37,181 bases of DNA, taken from contig SICL01000021.1 in the NCBI GenBank assembly GCA_009691445.1, positions 1 to 37,181 of the forward strand, read 5' to 3'. Below the pieces are notes generated by a model, which was not told the origin of the DNA, did no database searches, and saw only the letters and a program-made list of their open reading frames with translations. Positions 9,557 to 17,314 of this stretch are shown here, in pieces. The position numbers and the translations under genes were made by a program. Source of the DNA: Candidatus Taenariivivens baikalensis. GTDB lineage: Bacteria; Omnitrophota; Omnitrophia; Omnitrophales; Aquincolibacteriaceae. Within the stretch, counting starts at the first letter, position 1. The number at the start of each line of letters is the position of its first letter.

Positions 9557-9892
9557 TTAAATACTGATCTGAGTTTTTATTTTCTCGAACTTTGCTTTTC
9601 CAAGGCCCGGCACTTTTGCCAAATCCTCAACATGTTCAAAGCTCCCGTGCTCTTTCCGGTACTGAAGAATCTTCCCGGCGATCACAGGACCGATTCCGCG
9701 AACCGTTTGCAGTTCGATGGAATCCGCCTTGTTGATGCTGATGAGCTTGACCTGTGCCAGTTCCTGCTGTCCCGAAGCTGGAATGGCAGCGGCATAAACC
9801 CGAGCATCCAGGACCTCACTAAGGCCTCCGGTCAGCATGACAGTGATAAGCGCCATTCCTACGAATAGAGAAATGTTCAACTTTCTTTTCAT
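9557..9892 (-). CDS. ComEA-like helix-hairpin-helix DNA-binding protein
   Basis: The 111-residue protein has an N-terminal signal peptide or membrane anchor (KRKLNISLFVGMALITVML) and a C-terminal ComEA-type double helix-hairpin-helix: ISINKADSIELQTVRGIGP at about residues 51-69, then VEDLAKVPGLGKAKFEKI. ComEA proteins bind exogenous double-stranded DNA outside the inner membrane and hand it to ComEC, whose gene lies 0.7 kb away on the same strand. A perfect AAGGAGG (9901-9907) precedes the ATG. It is divergent from the XRE-cupin regulator. Proteins of this size also occur outside competence systems, so the role in DNA uptake is inferred. Confidence 0.88.
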   Translation of the reverse strand: MKRKLNISLFVGMALITVMLTGGLSEVLDARVYAAAIPASGQQELAQVKLISINKADSIELQTVRGIGPVIAGKILQYRKEHGSFEHVEDLAKVPGLGKAKFEKIKTQISI

Positions 9893-9927
9893 GGTTTTTT
9901 CCTCCTTTTTTTAAGATTTATGCAATA

Positions 9928-9955
9928 AATTTATCATATTATCTTAAATTGTCAA
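9928..9955 (-). promoter_or_regulatory. Candidate promoter of the comEA-like gene
   Basis: On the minus strand TTGACA (9955-9950) is followed after 16 bp by TAAATT (9933-9928). The whole 9908-9990 stretch is very AT-rich and lies between the two divergent genes, so it probably holds both promoters and may be the target of the XRE-cupin protein. Confidence 0.45.
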
Positions 9956-10048
9956 CTATTTTTTTACTATTTTATATATTTTTAATCAACTATGCCCTTT
10001 CCACATATTTTCATTGACATTTTTCAGAGCCTGAATAGGATGCTCACC

Positions 10049-10606
10049 ATGGTTAAGAAACTTGGCGAGCGCATCCGAAAACTGAGGAAGGAAAAGAAGT
10101 TAACCCTCATTGAAATTGCCCAGAAAACCGGGATCGCCCAAGCGACTTTATCCCGCATCGAAACGGGTACCATGACGGGAACCGTGGAAAGTCACTCCAA
10201 GATTGCAGAGGCCATTGGCGTTGGCTTGGCAGAACTCTATGAGTTTGTGGATGAACGCGAAGATGCGGCTGCGGCTCAAAAAAAAGAGGACGGCGCCAAA
10301 GTTACAGTCCATACCCAGCAGGTTCATATCGAACTCCTTACCTCGGAAAGCTCCAAGAAAAAAATCACCCCTCTCCTGATCACGCTTCAAGCTGGAGGAA
10401 AAACCTCTCCAGAGTCCCTGGAACGCGGGGTAGAAAAGTTCTTTTACGTCCTGGAAGGAGACGTTACCGTACATGTCGGGAAAAAAGATTTTAATCTTAA
10501 ATCCGGTGACACCCTTTACTTTGACGCCTCTTTGACACATACCCTGTCGAATGAGAAGAAAAATTTTGCAAAAATTTTAGCTGCCGTTTCCCCTTCCAAA
10601 ATCTAA
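10049..10606 (+). CDS. XRE-family regulator with C-terminal cupin domain
   Basis: A helix-turn-helix of HTH_3 type occupies residues ~5-60, with the recognition region GIAQATLSRIETG at 28-40. A cupin_2 domain follows at ~105-180, with YVLEGDVTVHVG and LKSGDTLYFDASLTHTL. In this architecture the cupin senses a small ligand and controls DNA binding; the ligand here is unknown. ATG at 10049 (185 residues) has AGGA 8 nt upstream. The upstream in-frame ATGs (10040, 9992) lack a comparable site, and the first 19 residues they add do not look like the family. It is transcribed away from the comEA-like gene, and its last 30 bp overlap the 3' end of comEC on the other strand. Confidence 0.87.
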   Translation: MVKKLGERIRKLRKEKKLTLIEIAQKTGIAQATLSRIETGTMTGTVESHSKIAEAIGVGLAELYEFVDEREDAAAAQKKEDGAKVTVHTQQVHIELLTSESSKKKITPLLITLQAGGKTSPESLERGVEKFFYVLEGDVTVHVGKKDFNLKSGDTLYFDASLTHTLSNEKKNFAKILAAVSPSKI

Positions 10607-12859
10607 GTTCGCACCTTCCCGCGATAAATCGATCCATCGCACCTTGTCGTACCGCCTGCAAATTCTTTCCAGATTCTCCGAACCAGAAGGCGTAATCACT
10701 TTACGGGGATGAAATTTCTCAAGCAGTCTCTTAAACGCTTGTTCTGAATAATTCCCTCGGGAAAAAAGATAAATCATGTCGAGGGGATAATCGCCAAGTT
10801 TCTGCAGCAAATCTTCCGCGCCTTGATCGTCCATTTCAGGCAATAGAAGAAGTTTCTGATCCCGAACCGTCAAATCCATAACCACTTTCTCATGAATGTT
10901 TTGAAGCACGCGCAGTGAAACATCCTCACCCAGGTCGAAAGAATCTCCCACCGTCAACTCTCTTTTCATGATTGAAGCAGGAATATGATCAATCCGCTCT
11001 CCCCACTTTCTTTCCGTAGTTTCAGGGTAGAAAACATTTTTAATTTCAAAGTTTCGGGAGAGGGAGCTCAGGCCGCCCCAATGTTTCCGGTAAAAATCGC
11101 TTAGAATAACGCTTTGAATGGTGCGAATACCCCGAGAACGCAGATAAGGTTCTAAAATCCACCGGGATTGACTTGAGGGGAAATCCCGGCCGGTATGAAT
11201 CACCCATGATGATTTTTGGACTTGAAGGGCAATCATCTCGTTTTGACCCGCTGAAAAAAAAGTCCACTGAACTCCCTCCCCGGAATGCTGTTTCCAGAAA
11301 AACAGGCCTGTGACCACCATCCAGGCGCAACAAAGCAGCCCCAAAATCCAGCGCCTGAACTTACGAAACCAGGGAGCCCGGCCCTGTTCCTCCTCCCCCT
11401 GCCTCCACAAAAAGATAATCCCGACCAGGAGGCCATAATAAATCAAAATATGCGGGATCGTGGGTGCTGGAAAATACCCGTAACCCCAACGCCACTTAGC
11501 GCAAAGATGAATCCAGCCCAATCCTGCTTCGAGGACGCCTGTTGCCACGCTCACCATGAACATCCCAACCCACGGAATCCAAAAACCCATCAACGCTAAA
11601 AGACTAAACATCTGGGCTAAATGAAAAATCGGAATCGCAAAAAGATTGGCCACGATACTGATTTGCGAGATGACATGAAAATAATAAAGAATCAAAGGCG
11701 TGGTCGCGATCGTCGCTGCCAAAGTGCTTTGGAATCCCTCCAGCCAGGAGAAGCCGTCACTCCACTTGACGGAAAAAAGCATCAGTCCTGCCACGGATAG
11801 AAAAGAAAGCTGAAATCCAATTTGATAAATCGTATCGGGAGAAACCAGAATCAAAACAAAAAAAGAAAAACACAGGGCATTGAACGTACTTCGCTCTCTC
11901 TCCAAAAGCACCGCAAAAAAAGCACAGCCAGACATCCAGGCTGCCCGGAGTACCGGCGCCCCAAACCCCGCGATCACGGTATAAACAGCAACCAGCAAAA
12001 GACTGATCAGTGCCGAGATTTTTTGAGGCACTCCCAAAAACAGGAAAAGACAAAAGAAACTTCCTACCACGAGCGTGATGTTAAGCCCGCTCACGGCTAA
12101 AAGATGCGTGGTCCCGGTTTTCATAAAATCATCCCTCAAGTTATCGGAGATTTCCTTTTGAGACCCCGTATTGAGCGCCTTAAAAACGGCTCTCGCATCG
12201 GATTTAAACATTTTTTCAGTCTGCCGCATGATGGCGTCCCGAGCCTGAAAAGCGAAGGATAACCAGGGATTAGAACTTTTTTCAAGAATACGAATGCTAC
12301 GTCCATATCCCCGGAAAATCGAATGGATATTCAGTCGTTTTAAATAATCCGGATAGTCAAATTCTCCGGGATTTGCTGCGGTCCGGGGCTTTTCAAGCGA
12401 ACCCCAAAGACGGAGGTGATCTCCCCACTTGGGAATTTCCGGAGGCTGGAAAAGAAAGACCTGCACGTTCCCTGAAACTTTTTTGTATCTGATCTTTGAG
12501 ACCTCAAGGATAAAGGACAGCGTCACTTTTCGCCCGCGCTTCTTTAGCTCGGGCTGGGAGGAAACCGTTCCAAAGAGTGTCACGGGTTTATCCGCTTCCC
12601 GGAAATCCCGAGATTCCAGAAAATGATGAACAGCGTCCGGCAATTCACGATGCGCAAGATCCGCACGAAGATATCCCAGAATCCCCAAAAGGAGGATAAA
12701 TGACGGCAGAAAAATTTTTCCTTTTCGAAACCTCCAAAGCCAGGGAAGTCCCAGCAAGAAAAGAGGCCAGGCAAAAAAAACCCCGAAATGCCCCAGATAT
12801 TTTTCCGCGACCACACCCGCTCCAAAAGCAACAGCGATCCAAAGAAAAGGAAGTTTCAT
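10577..12859 (-). CDS. comEC: ComEC/Rec2-family DNA internalization channel
   Basis: This inner-membrane protein moves single-stranded DNA into the cytoplasm during natural transformation. The N-terminal DUF4131 region is followed by the polytopic competence domain with HLLAVSGLNIT (His252, Ser257-Gly258), then more membrane helices. A C-terminal metallo-beta-lactamase-like domain follows at ~535-760. That domain is degenerate: where functional homologues have HxHxDH, this one reads SDFYRKH (587-593), keeping only the last His. ATG at 12859 (760 residues) is preferred over an in-frame TTG at 12913. It overlaps the stop of a 28-codon ORF by ATGA and is probably translationally coupled to it. 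The 3' end overlaps the XRE-cupin gene by 30 bp. Confidence 0.9.
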   Translation of the reverse strand: MKLPFLWIAVAFGAGVVAEKYLGHFGVFFAWPLFLLGLPWLWRFRKGKIFLPSFILLLGILGYLRADLAHRELPDAVHHFLESRDFREADKPVTLFGTVSSQPELKKRGRKVTLSFILEVSKIRYKKVSGNVQVFLFQPPEIPKWGDHLRLWGSLEKPRTAANPGEFDYPDYLKRLNIHSIFRGYGRSIRILEKSSNPWLSFAFQARDAIMRQTEKMFKSDARAVFKALNTGSQKEISDNLRDDFMKTGTTHLLAVSGLNITLVVGSFFCLFLFLGVPQKISALISLLLVAVYTVIAGFGAPVLRAAWMSGCAFFAVLLERERSTFNALCFSFFVLILVSPDTIYQIGFQLSFLSVAGLMLFSVKWSDGFSWLEGFQSTLAATIATTPLILYYFHVISQISIVANLFAIPIFHLAQMFSLLALMGFWIPWVGMFMVSVATGVLEAGLGWIHLCAKWRWGYGYFPAPTIPHILIYYGLLVGIIFLWRQGEEEQGRAPWFRKFRRWILGLLCCAWMVVTGLFFWKQHSGEGVQWTFFSAGQNEMIALQVQKSSWVIHTGRDFPSSQSRWILEPYLRSRGIRTIQSVILSDFYRKHWGGLSSLSRNFEIKNVFYPETTERKWGERIDHIPASIMKRELTVGDSFDLGEDVSLRVLQNIHEKVVMDLTVRDQKLLLLPEMDDQGAEDLLQKLGDYPLDMIYLFSRGNYSEQAFKRLLEKFHPRKVITPSGSENLERICRRYDKVRWIDLSREGANLDFGRGNGS

Positions 12860-12942
12860 AGCGATTGGATCCACAAGAAAATGGCGAGGATTAAAAGAAG
12901 GAGAAACAACCAAGTGCGCTGATAAACTTTAAGTAGAGACAT
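12856..12942 (-). CDS. 28-residue single-pass membrane peptide upstream of comEC
   Basis: ATG at 12942 opens a 28-codon frame starting MSLLKVYQRT and continuing with a hydrophobic stretch (WLFLLLLILAIFLW), then IQSL and TGA at 12858-12856. The TGA overlaps the comEC ATG as ATGA, the classic arrangement for termination-reinitiation. A possible AGGAG lies 12 nt upstream, inside the 3' arm of the 12948-12980 hairpin. A basic N-terminus followed by one helix predicts an inner-membrane peptide with N-in orientation. No family is recognised. It could be a real small protein, a leader controlling comEC translation, or chance; the overlap and strong hydrophobicity argue against chance. Confidence 0.5.
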   Translation of the reverse strand: MSLLKVYQRTWLFLLLLILAIFLWIQSL

Positions 12943-12947
12943 AAAAA

Positions 12948-12980
12948 AGGCGAACTCCTGAAAGGTTCAAGAGTCCGCCT
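12948..12980 (-). terminator. Hairpin with U-run in the comEC leader (terminator/attenuator)
   Basis: AGGCGAACTCCTGA (12948-12961) and TCAAGAGTCCGCCT (12967-12980) form 12 of 14 pairs around a 5-nt loop, followed on the minus strand by TTTTTTATG. It lies between a promoter-like site (13016-13043) and the small ORF. It may attenuate comEC transcription, or simply insulate comEC from rightward neighbours. Confidence 0.6.
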
Positions 12981-13015
12981 CTTTTAGAATGAAAGAAAAC
13001 TGTGCTGGTGGAGGT

Positions 13016-13043
13016 ATATTAGTGTTTTGCCCACTGAAGTCAA
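13016..13043 (-). promoter_or_regulatory. Candidate promoter of the small ORF-comEC unit
   Basis: On the minus strand TTGACT (13043-13038) is 16 bp from TAATAT (13021-13016). The transcript would start near 13009 and include the 12948-12980 hairpin. Confidence 0.4.
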
Positions 13044-13070
13044 TAAGAGCCTTTTAAAGACAGTAAATCC

Positions 13071-13440
13071 GTCATTGCGAGCGAAGCAATCTCATGCGTC
13101 ATTGCGAGCTGCAGCGAAGCAATCTCGTGTTGTGACTTGAGATTGCCGCGTCACCGCCAAGGCGCGGGACTCGCAATGACCAACCCCACGCGTCATTGCG
13201 AGCGAACGGAGTGAGCGAAGCAATCTCATGCGTCATTTTGCGAGCTGCAAGCGAAGCAATCTCGGGTTGTGGCTTGAGATTGCCGCGTCTCCGCCAAGGC
13301 GCGGGACTCGCAATGACCAACCCCACGCGTCATTGCGAGCGAACGGAGTGAGCGAAGCAATCTCATGCGTCATTGCGAGCTGGAGCGAAGCAATCTCGGA
13401 ATGGAGATCGCCACGTCGGCCCTACGGGCCTCCTCGCGAT
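13071..13440. repeat. Array of TCATTGCGAG palindromic repeats
   Basis: Three tandem units start at GTCATTGCGAG at 13071, 13192 and 13329 (periods 121 and 137 bp). Each contains a second GTCATTGCGAGCT copy, a GAAGCAATCTC arm and an inverted copy ending CTCGCAATGAC. The first unit lacks about 16 bp present in the others, and the third is cut short. This is the same family as at 1673-1754 and 30586-30650. No gene is visible between 12943 and 13521. A GGGACAGACCCC motif follows at 13465-13476. Confidence 0.85.
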
Positions 13441-13521
13441 GAAAAAAAAATAACTGCTGACACTGGGACAGACCCCTTTTTAATTGAAAGTCCATTTTTT
13501 GTCATGTAGCATAAGGCCACC

Positions 13522-15225
13522 TTGAAAAAAATTAATTTTCTGATTTGTTTTATTCTGCTTTTCGTCGGGATCTTTATTCGGGCTGATGATCTTAGCCGGC
13601 ATTTCTCTCACAGGGATGATCTCATGGTCCCGCAGTTCATCCTCAATTATGATCAGCCCGCATTTCGCCGCGAGCTCGATCAGGCTCGGGGGATCCAACG
13701 TCCCTTAGCGCTCGCAAAATATCAGATAAAAAAAATTCTCAGCGTTCCGGCTGTCACAACCTTTGCCCCGCTTCAGTTTCTTGCGACATCGTTTTTATTG
13801 TCTCCGGATCAAGATTATCGTGACGTTCTTTTTTTAAGCCGCCTCCCTTCTTTTGTTTTTAGTATTTTAGGGCTGCTGCTTTGCCTTTTATTCTACTGGA
13901 AATATAACCGCTTCACGACCCCGGCCGTGCTCATGGCACTGACCCTTTTGACCTTTTCCTGGGAAAATATTATTTACGCAAAACAAAGCAACAGTTACAG
14001 CATCGGTGTATTTGTTGTCTTGGGTTTACTATGCCTTCTCTGGACTTACCTGAATCGGCCGCTGACGATTAAAAATGCCGCTTGGTACGGTTTTCTTTTA
14101 GCTCTCTTAAGTCATGCCCAATATCAAATGATCTTTATGATTCCCGCCTTTTTGGCCGCTGCGTTCATCTACCACTGGAAAAATCAGAAACAATCTTTCA
14201 AACGCGCCGTGTCCACCACAGGGATCCTGGCCCTCAGCTATGGAATAGGTGTCCTTCCCCTGTTTCTCTTTTTTCTTTCAAAAAAACTAGGTGCGGGCGC
14301 AAACTTCTGGAATATTGGCCCCCATCATGAATTTCTATGTCCCCGAATACGCATCCTGCCTCTCGTTGAAATGATCTCGGTTCTCTTCCATTTCTTTCCG
14401 ACAGCTTTCTTCGCGGCTTTTTCCGCCATGACCGGATTCATCCCGGAGAATCACCCCTTGTTTATCCCTATCGCCTGGATTCTCCTACTTCTCTTTTTCG
14501 CAGGAATCATTTATTTTCTTCAAACTCAAGATAAACGCGTAAAAACCTTGGGTTTGTTTTTTCTTTTTTTGGGGATCACCTGGATATTACTCATCCTTCT
14601 GAGAAAAATCACCCTTGGCCCTACCCGCCACGCGCTTGTCCTTTTACCCTGCCTGGCCATCATGATTGCGGAGGGGTGGTTTTTTTTAGTTGGAAAAATT
14701 AACTTTTCGAAAAATTCGAGAGGGATCATATCCTCGATAATCCCCCTCAGTATCGCAGTGTTATTTTTTTATTCCTATCCTTCGATGATGCGCCAAAGAA
14801 AAGATCCTTTTGACCCCGTAAAAATCGAAGCCGTACTGAAGCAGTACAACGTCCGGACGGTGGTGAGTTGTCACAGCACCTGGAATCTTCACCTCATGAA
14901 AAATATTACGAGCAATTTTCATTATGTTACTCACTATGATAACTGGTTCGAAGACAAGGGAAAACCCAACTTTCAAAGGGTCGCCTATGTTTGTCACGAC
15001 AAGAAAATCGATGAACAGACTTTTAATCGTACTCAATCAGAAATCAACGAGGTTTTTGAAAGACAGAGAAAGCCTGATTATCAGTGGCAGGACCATTTCA
15101 AGGATTACCGTATCATCTATTCGGAAGAGCGAGATTCGAATACTGAGATGGAATTTAGCGCAAGAACAAAAAATGGGACGAATGGGTTCTATTACTACGT
15201 TCTCGACCGGAACAAACTACCTTAA
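13522..15225 (+). CDS. Polytopic GT-C-fold glycosyltransferase-like membrane protein
   Basis: The 567-residue protein begins with TTG at 13522 (AAGG upstream) and a first membrane helix, NFLICFILLFVGIFI. A hydrophilic loop with paired acidic residues follows (HRDDLMVPQF), then roughly ten more hydrophobic segments and a ~130-residue soluble C-terminal domain. That plan, with an acidic motif in the first extracytoplasmic loop, is typical of PMT/ArnT-type (GT39/GT83) transferases, which use polyprenyl-phosphate sugars outside the membrane. I recognise no closer family. It is convergent with the methyltransferase gene, the last of the six-gene glycan operon, with only 25 bp between them, so a shared pathway is plausible but not shown. 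Confidence 0.65.
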   Translation: MKKINFLICFILLFVGIFIRADDLSRHFSHRDDLMVPQFILNYDQPAFRRELDQARGIQRPLALAKYQIKKILSVPAVTTFAPLQFLATSFLLSPDQDYRDVLFLSRLPSFVFSILGLLLCLLFYWKYNRFTTPAVLMALTLLTFSWENIIYAKQSNSYSIGVFVVLGLLCLLWTYLNRPLTIKNAAWYGFLLALLSHAQYQMIFMIPAFLAAAFIYHWKNQKQSFKRAVSTTGILALSYGIGVLPLFLFFLSKKLGAGANFWNIGPHHEFLCPRIRILPLVEMISVLFHFFPTAFFAAFSAMTGFIPENHPLFIPIAWILLLLFFAGIIYFLQTQDKRVKTLGLFFLFLGITWILLILLRKITLGPTRHALVLLPCLAIMIAEGWFFLVGKINFSKNSRGIISSIIPLSIAVLFFYSYPSMMRQRKDPFDPVKIEAVLKQYNVRTVVSCHSTWNLHLMKNITSNFHYVTHYDNWFEDKGKPNFQRVAYVCHDKKIDEQTFNRTQSEINEVFERQRKPDYQWQDHFKDYRIIYSEERDSNTEMEFSARTKNGTNGFYYYVLDRNKLP

Positions 15226-15250
15226 GTTAAAAACTCTCAATAACCCCTTG

Positions 15251-16069
15251 TTATGATTTTTGCAACACTACGGATCTTCCCAGCGCAAAAACATTAGGCA
15301 GAATAGAAATTAAAGCCTCATCCATGGCTTTAATCGTTCGTAGAATCCAGACCGGCAGTTCGGGAGTTGTTGCTTTTGCAATCACTCCACCTGATAAGGG
15401 GAAAATCAAACCTTCATTCTTCTTGTTGAGAAGAATTCTCAAATTCTTAAACGCACGCTGGAATAATTCGGTTTGCTCAAAGAGCAATTCAGGGGTTGCA
15501 CAATTTGCGGACCAAGGATCCCGCGGATCATTGACAATAGTTTTTTCGTCAAAGACATTAACCTCATAGCTCCATCCTTCGTGGCGCATAAGCCGCAGCA
15601 TCAATCTCATCAGAAGAGAGGTGTTGATCTCCTGAATCAGGATAAGCCCGCCGGGCCGAAGCACACGCTCACATTCCTTGAAAAAGCTGTACGGTGAAGC
15701 GAAATGGTGAATGTTATGCGAGGCGATAATGCAGTCCACGGACTGGCTCTCCATATCCATTTGCGTTGCATTGAGCACACGATCAATCCAAGGATTCTTT
15801 ACCACATCGGTCATCGTGGGCCTTACTTTGAGATAAAATTCGGAAAAGCCTGCCCCCGCACCGATTTCAACAACATTCCAATGGTCTTGAAGGTAATCAT
15901 TCATCCAGGCATATCGGCACCGCAACAGGAAATCAAGATTCGTATGACGTTTCTTAAGGAAACTCGAACGAGCTTCGATCACATCACCTTCCGCGGCCAT
16001 CTTGTTTTGTTCATGTGTGAAAAAACAAGGGCCTTTCAGAAATATTTTTTTAAATCTAGAGCCGCTCAC
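15251..16069 (-). CDS. Class I SAM-dependent methyltransferase
   Basis: SAM-binding motif I is VVEIGAGAGFSEFYL, followed by the acidic MDMES (motif II region), the catalytic-side SVDCIIASHNIHHFASP, and the post-motif FKECERVLRPGGLILIQEI typical of Methyltransf_11 proteins. The substrate is unknown; by context it may methylate a sugar or lipid-linked intermediate. Two GTG starts exist. The one at 16120 overlaps the HAD gene by 47 bp and has no ribosome site. GTG at 16069 lies 4 bp after the HAD stop with GAGG just upstream, so it is preferred (272 residues). It is the last gene of the operon. Confidence 0.85.
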   Translation of the reverse strand: MSGSRFKKIFLKGPCFFTHEQNKMAAEGDVIEARSSFLKKRHTNLDFLLRCRYAWMNDYLQDHWNVVEIGAGAGFSEFYLKVRPTMTDVVKNPWIDRVLNATQMDMESQSVDCIIASHNIHHFASPYSFFKECERVLRPGGLILIQEINTSLLMRLMLRLMRHEGWSYEVNVFDEKTIVNDPRDPWSANCATPELLFEQTELFQRAFKNLRILLNKKNEGLIFPLSGGVIAKATTPELPVWILRTIKAMDEALISILPNVFALGRSVVLQKS

Positions 16070-16073
16070 ACCC

Positions 16074-16736
16074 TCACAACCTTTCAAAACAATCTTGGTT
16101 AAGATGATAAAAAGAGGCACCGAAAAACTTATCGGTGCGAAGATTATCCCCCACCGCCAAGACCTCTTTTGGTTTACACCTCGTTTTCTTCAAGGCGAGT
16201 TGATAAATCCTGGCATCGGGCTTCTCAACCCCTGCTTCTTCTGAAGTGACGATAGCATCCACTTTGGCCTCAAGCTTCAACTTGAGAATTTTCCTGAATT
16301 GAATTTCAGAGGTCAAGTTGGTGACGATCGCGATTTTTATTTTGCGGCTCCTGCAATAGTTCAAAAAAGGATGCACCCACGGAGACAACCGCATCTTATA
16401 AAGAAAGCTTTTCCAATAAATATTCTCCAGCTGAAGTGTCCGCTTCATTTGAGGCCTTCCAAACCTTTTCTCAAGAAGAGTTTGAAAATAGAGAAACCGG
16501 GAATGACTTGCCGCTTGTTTCTCAAGCCTTGTATGGATGGCATACTGGGCTTGCCGATATTCTTTTAAAAATTGAGGGAAAGATAATCTCTCAACTGCCT
16601 TTAGATAAAGAAGATGACTCTTCTTGAGGGCGTGCCGGTGACATTCTTCGTACCGGTAAAGGGTATTGTCCAAATCCAGAAAGACCGCTTTTTTAGTCCT
16701 GACTAACTCATAAAGCCTTTTCAAATTCACTTCCAT
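16074..16736 (-). CDS. HAD-superfamily hydrolase (probable phosphatase)
   Basis: All four HAD motifs are present: FLDLDNTLY (Asp21, Asp23), IVTNLT (Thr139), GVEKPD (Lys172) and AVGDNLRTD (Asp197, Asp202). A helical C1-type cap of about 100 residues lies between motifs I and II. Such enzymes usually dephosphorylate small phosphate esters. ATG 16736 has GGAG just upstream and overlaps the end of the preceding gene by 10 bp; a TTG at 16757 is less likely. The protein ends about 18 residues after motif IV, where homologues usually continue with a GAxxAG helix and another strand, so the C-terminus looks shortened. Confidence 0.85.
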   Translation of the reverse strand: MEVNLKRLYELVRTKKAVFLDLDNTLYRYEECHRHALKKSHLLYLKAVERLSFPQFLKEYRQAQYAIHTRLEKQAASHSRFLYFQTLLEKRFGRPQMKRTLQLENIYWKSFLYKMRLSPWVHPFLNYCRSRKIKIAIVTNLTSEIQFRKILKLKLEAKVDAIVTSEEAGVEKPDARIYQLALKKTRCKPKEVLAVGDNLRTDKFFGASFYHLNQDCFERL

Positions 16737-17308
16737 AACTCCGGATGTTTGGTGCAAATCGCATCGAAATTAAACCGAGAAAGTTTTTCTCTGGATCTCA
16801 TCACAAAACTTTTTGGGTGATTCTGGAGTTCCGGAGAGACCAGGCAAAGCTTGAAATGTTTCTTCAACTGACGATAAGTAATTTCGTCCAAAGCATACTT
16901 TGTAAAACAATCAATCCAAACCCACTGAACCTTCCCTTTCATGGCAAGGCATTGTTCGACGGGTTCATATTCGGAAAACCTGATAGCAATTCGGCTCTCA
17001 TTCGTTCGGACCATTTTGATGATGGCCGGAAACGACAGATCGAGAAAAAAATAATTTTCCACCTTGTATTTTCGAAGCAGTGCCGCAGCCGTTTGTTCAA
17101 GCCCCTCGGCTTTGACGTTCACGACCATAAAAGCATGATCGTATTTTTTGAGAAAATCTTCAAACCTTGTTCCTGGCTTAAAAGGATCGTGATGCAGAAT
17201 CAATTCCTGTCCGTCACTTCTTAAATCTAACTCTACCCCCATATGCTTGGGAACCGAAGCCAGCTCTTTAAGATCATTGATGCGATGCCTAATCAGTAAA
17301 GGTGTCAT
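16727..17308 (-). CDS. Glycerophosphodiester phosphodiesterase-like protein
   Basis: This small (193-residue) TIM-barrel protein has the GDPD pattern: RHR with His8, GVELDLRSDGQELILHHD with the metal ligands Glu26 and Asp28 and the second catalytic His40. A later strand, VVNVKAEG, is where active enzymes usually have a Glu in an EIK motif; here the position is Asn64, with Lys66 kept. No signal peptide is visible, so it should be cytosolic. Possible roles are cleaving a glycerophosphodiester or phosphodiester-linked head group. The altered ligand and short length leave activity uncertain. It lies 6 bp after the GT2 gene. Confidence 0.75.
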   Translation of the reverse strand: MTPLLIRHRINDLKELASVPKHMGVELDLRSDGQELILHHDPFKPGTRFEDFLKKYDHAFMVVNVKAEGLEQTAAALLRKYKVENYFFLDLSFPAIIKMVRTNESRIAIRFSEYEPVEQCLAMKGKVQWVWIDCFTKYALDEITYRQLKKHFKLCLVSPELQNHPKSFVMRSREKLSRFNFDAICTKHPELWK

Positions 17309-17314
17309 TATCTT

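Noticed and set aside
13071..13440. CRISPR array
   Set aside because: The repeated units are palindromic, have unequal periods of 121 and 137 bp, and the sequence between short motifs is itself repeated rather than unique. No cas genes are present.
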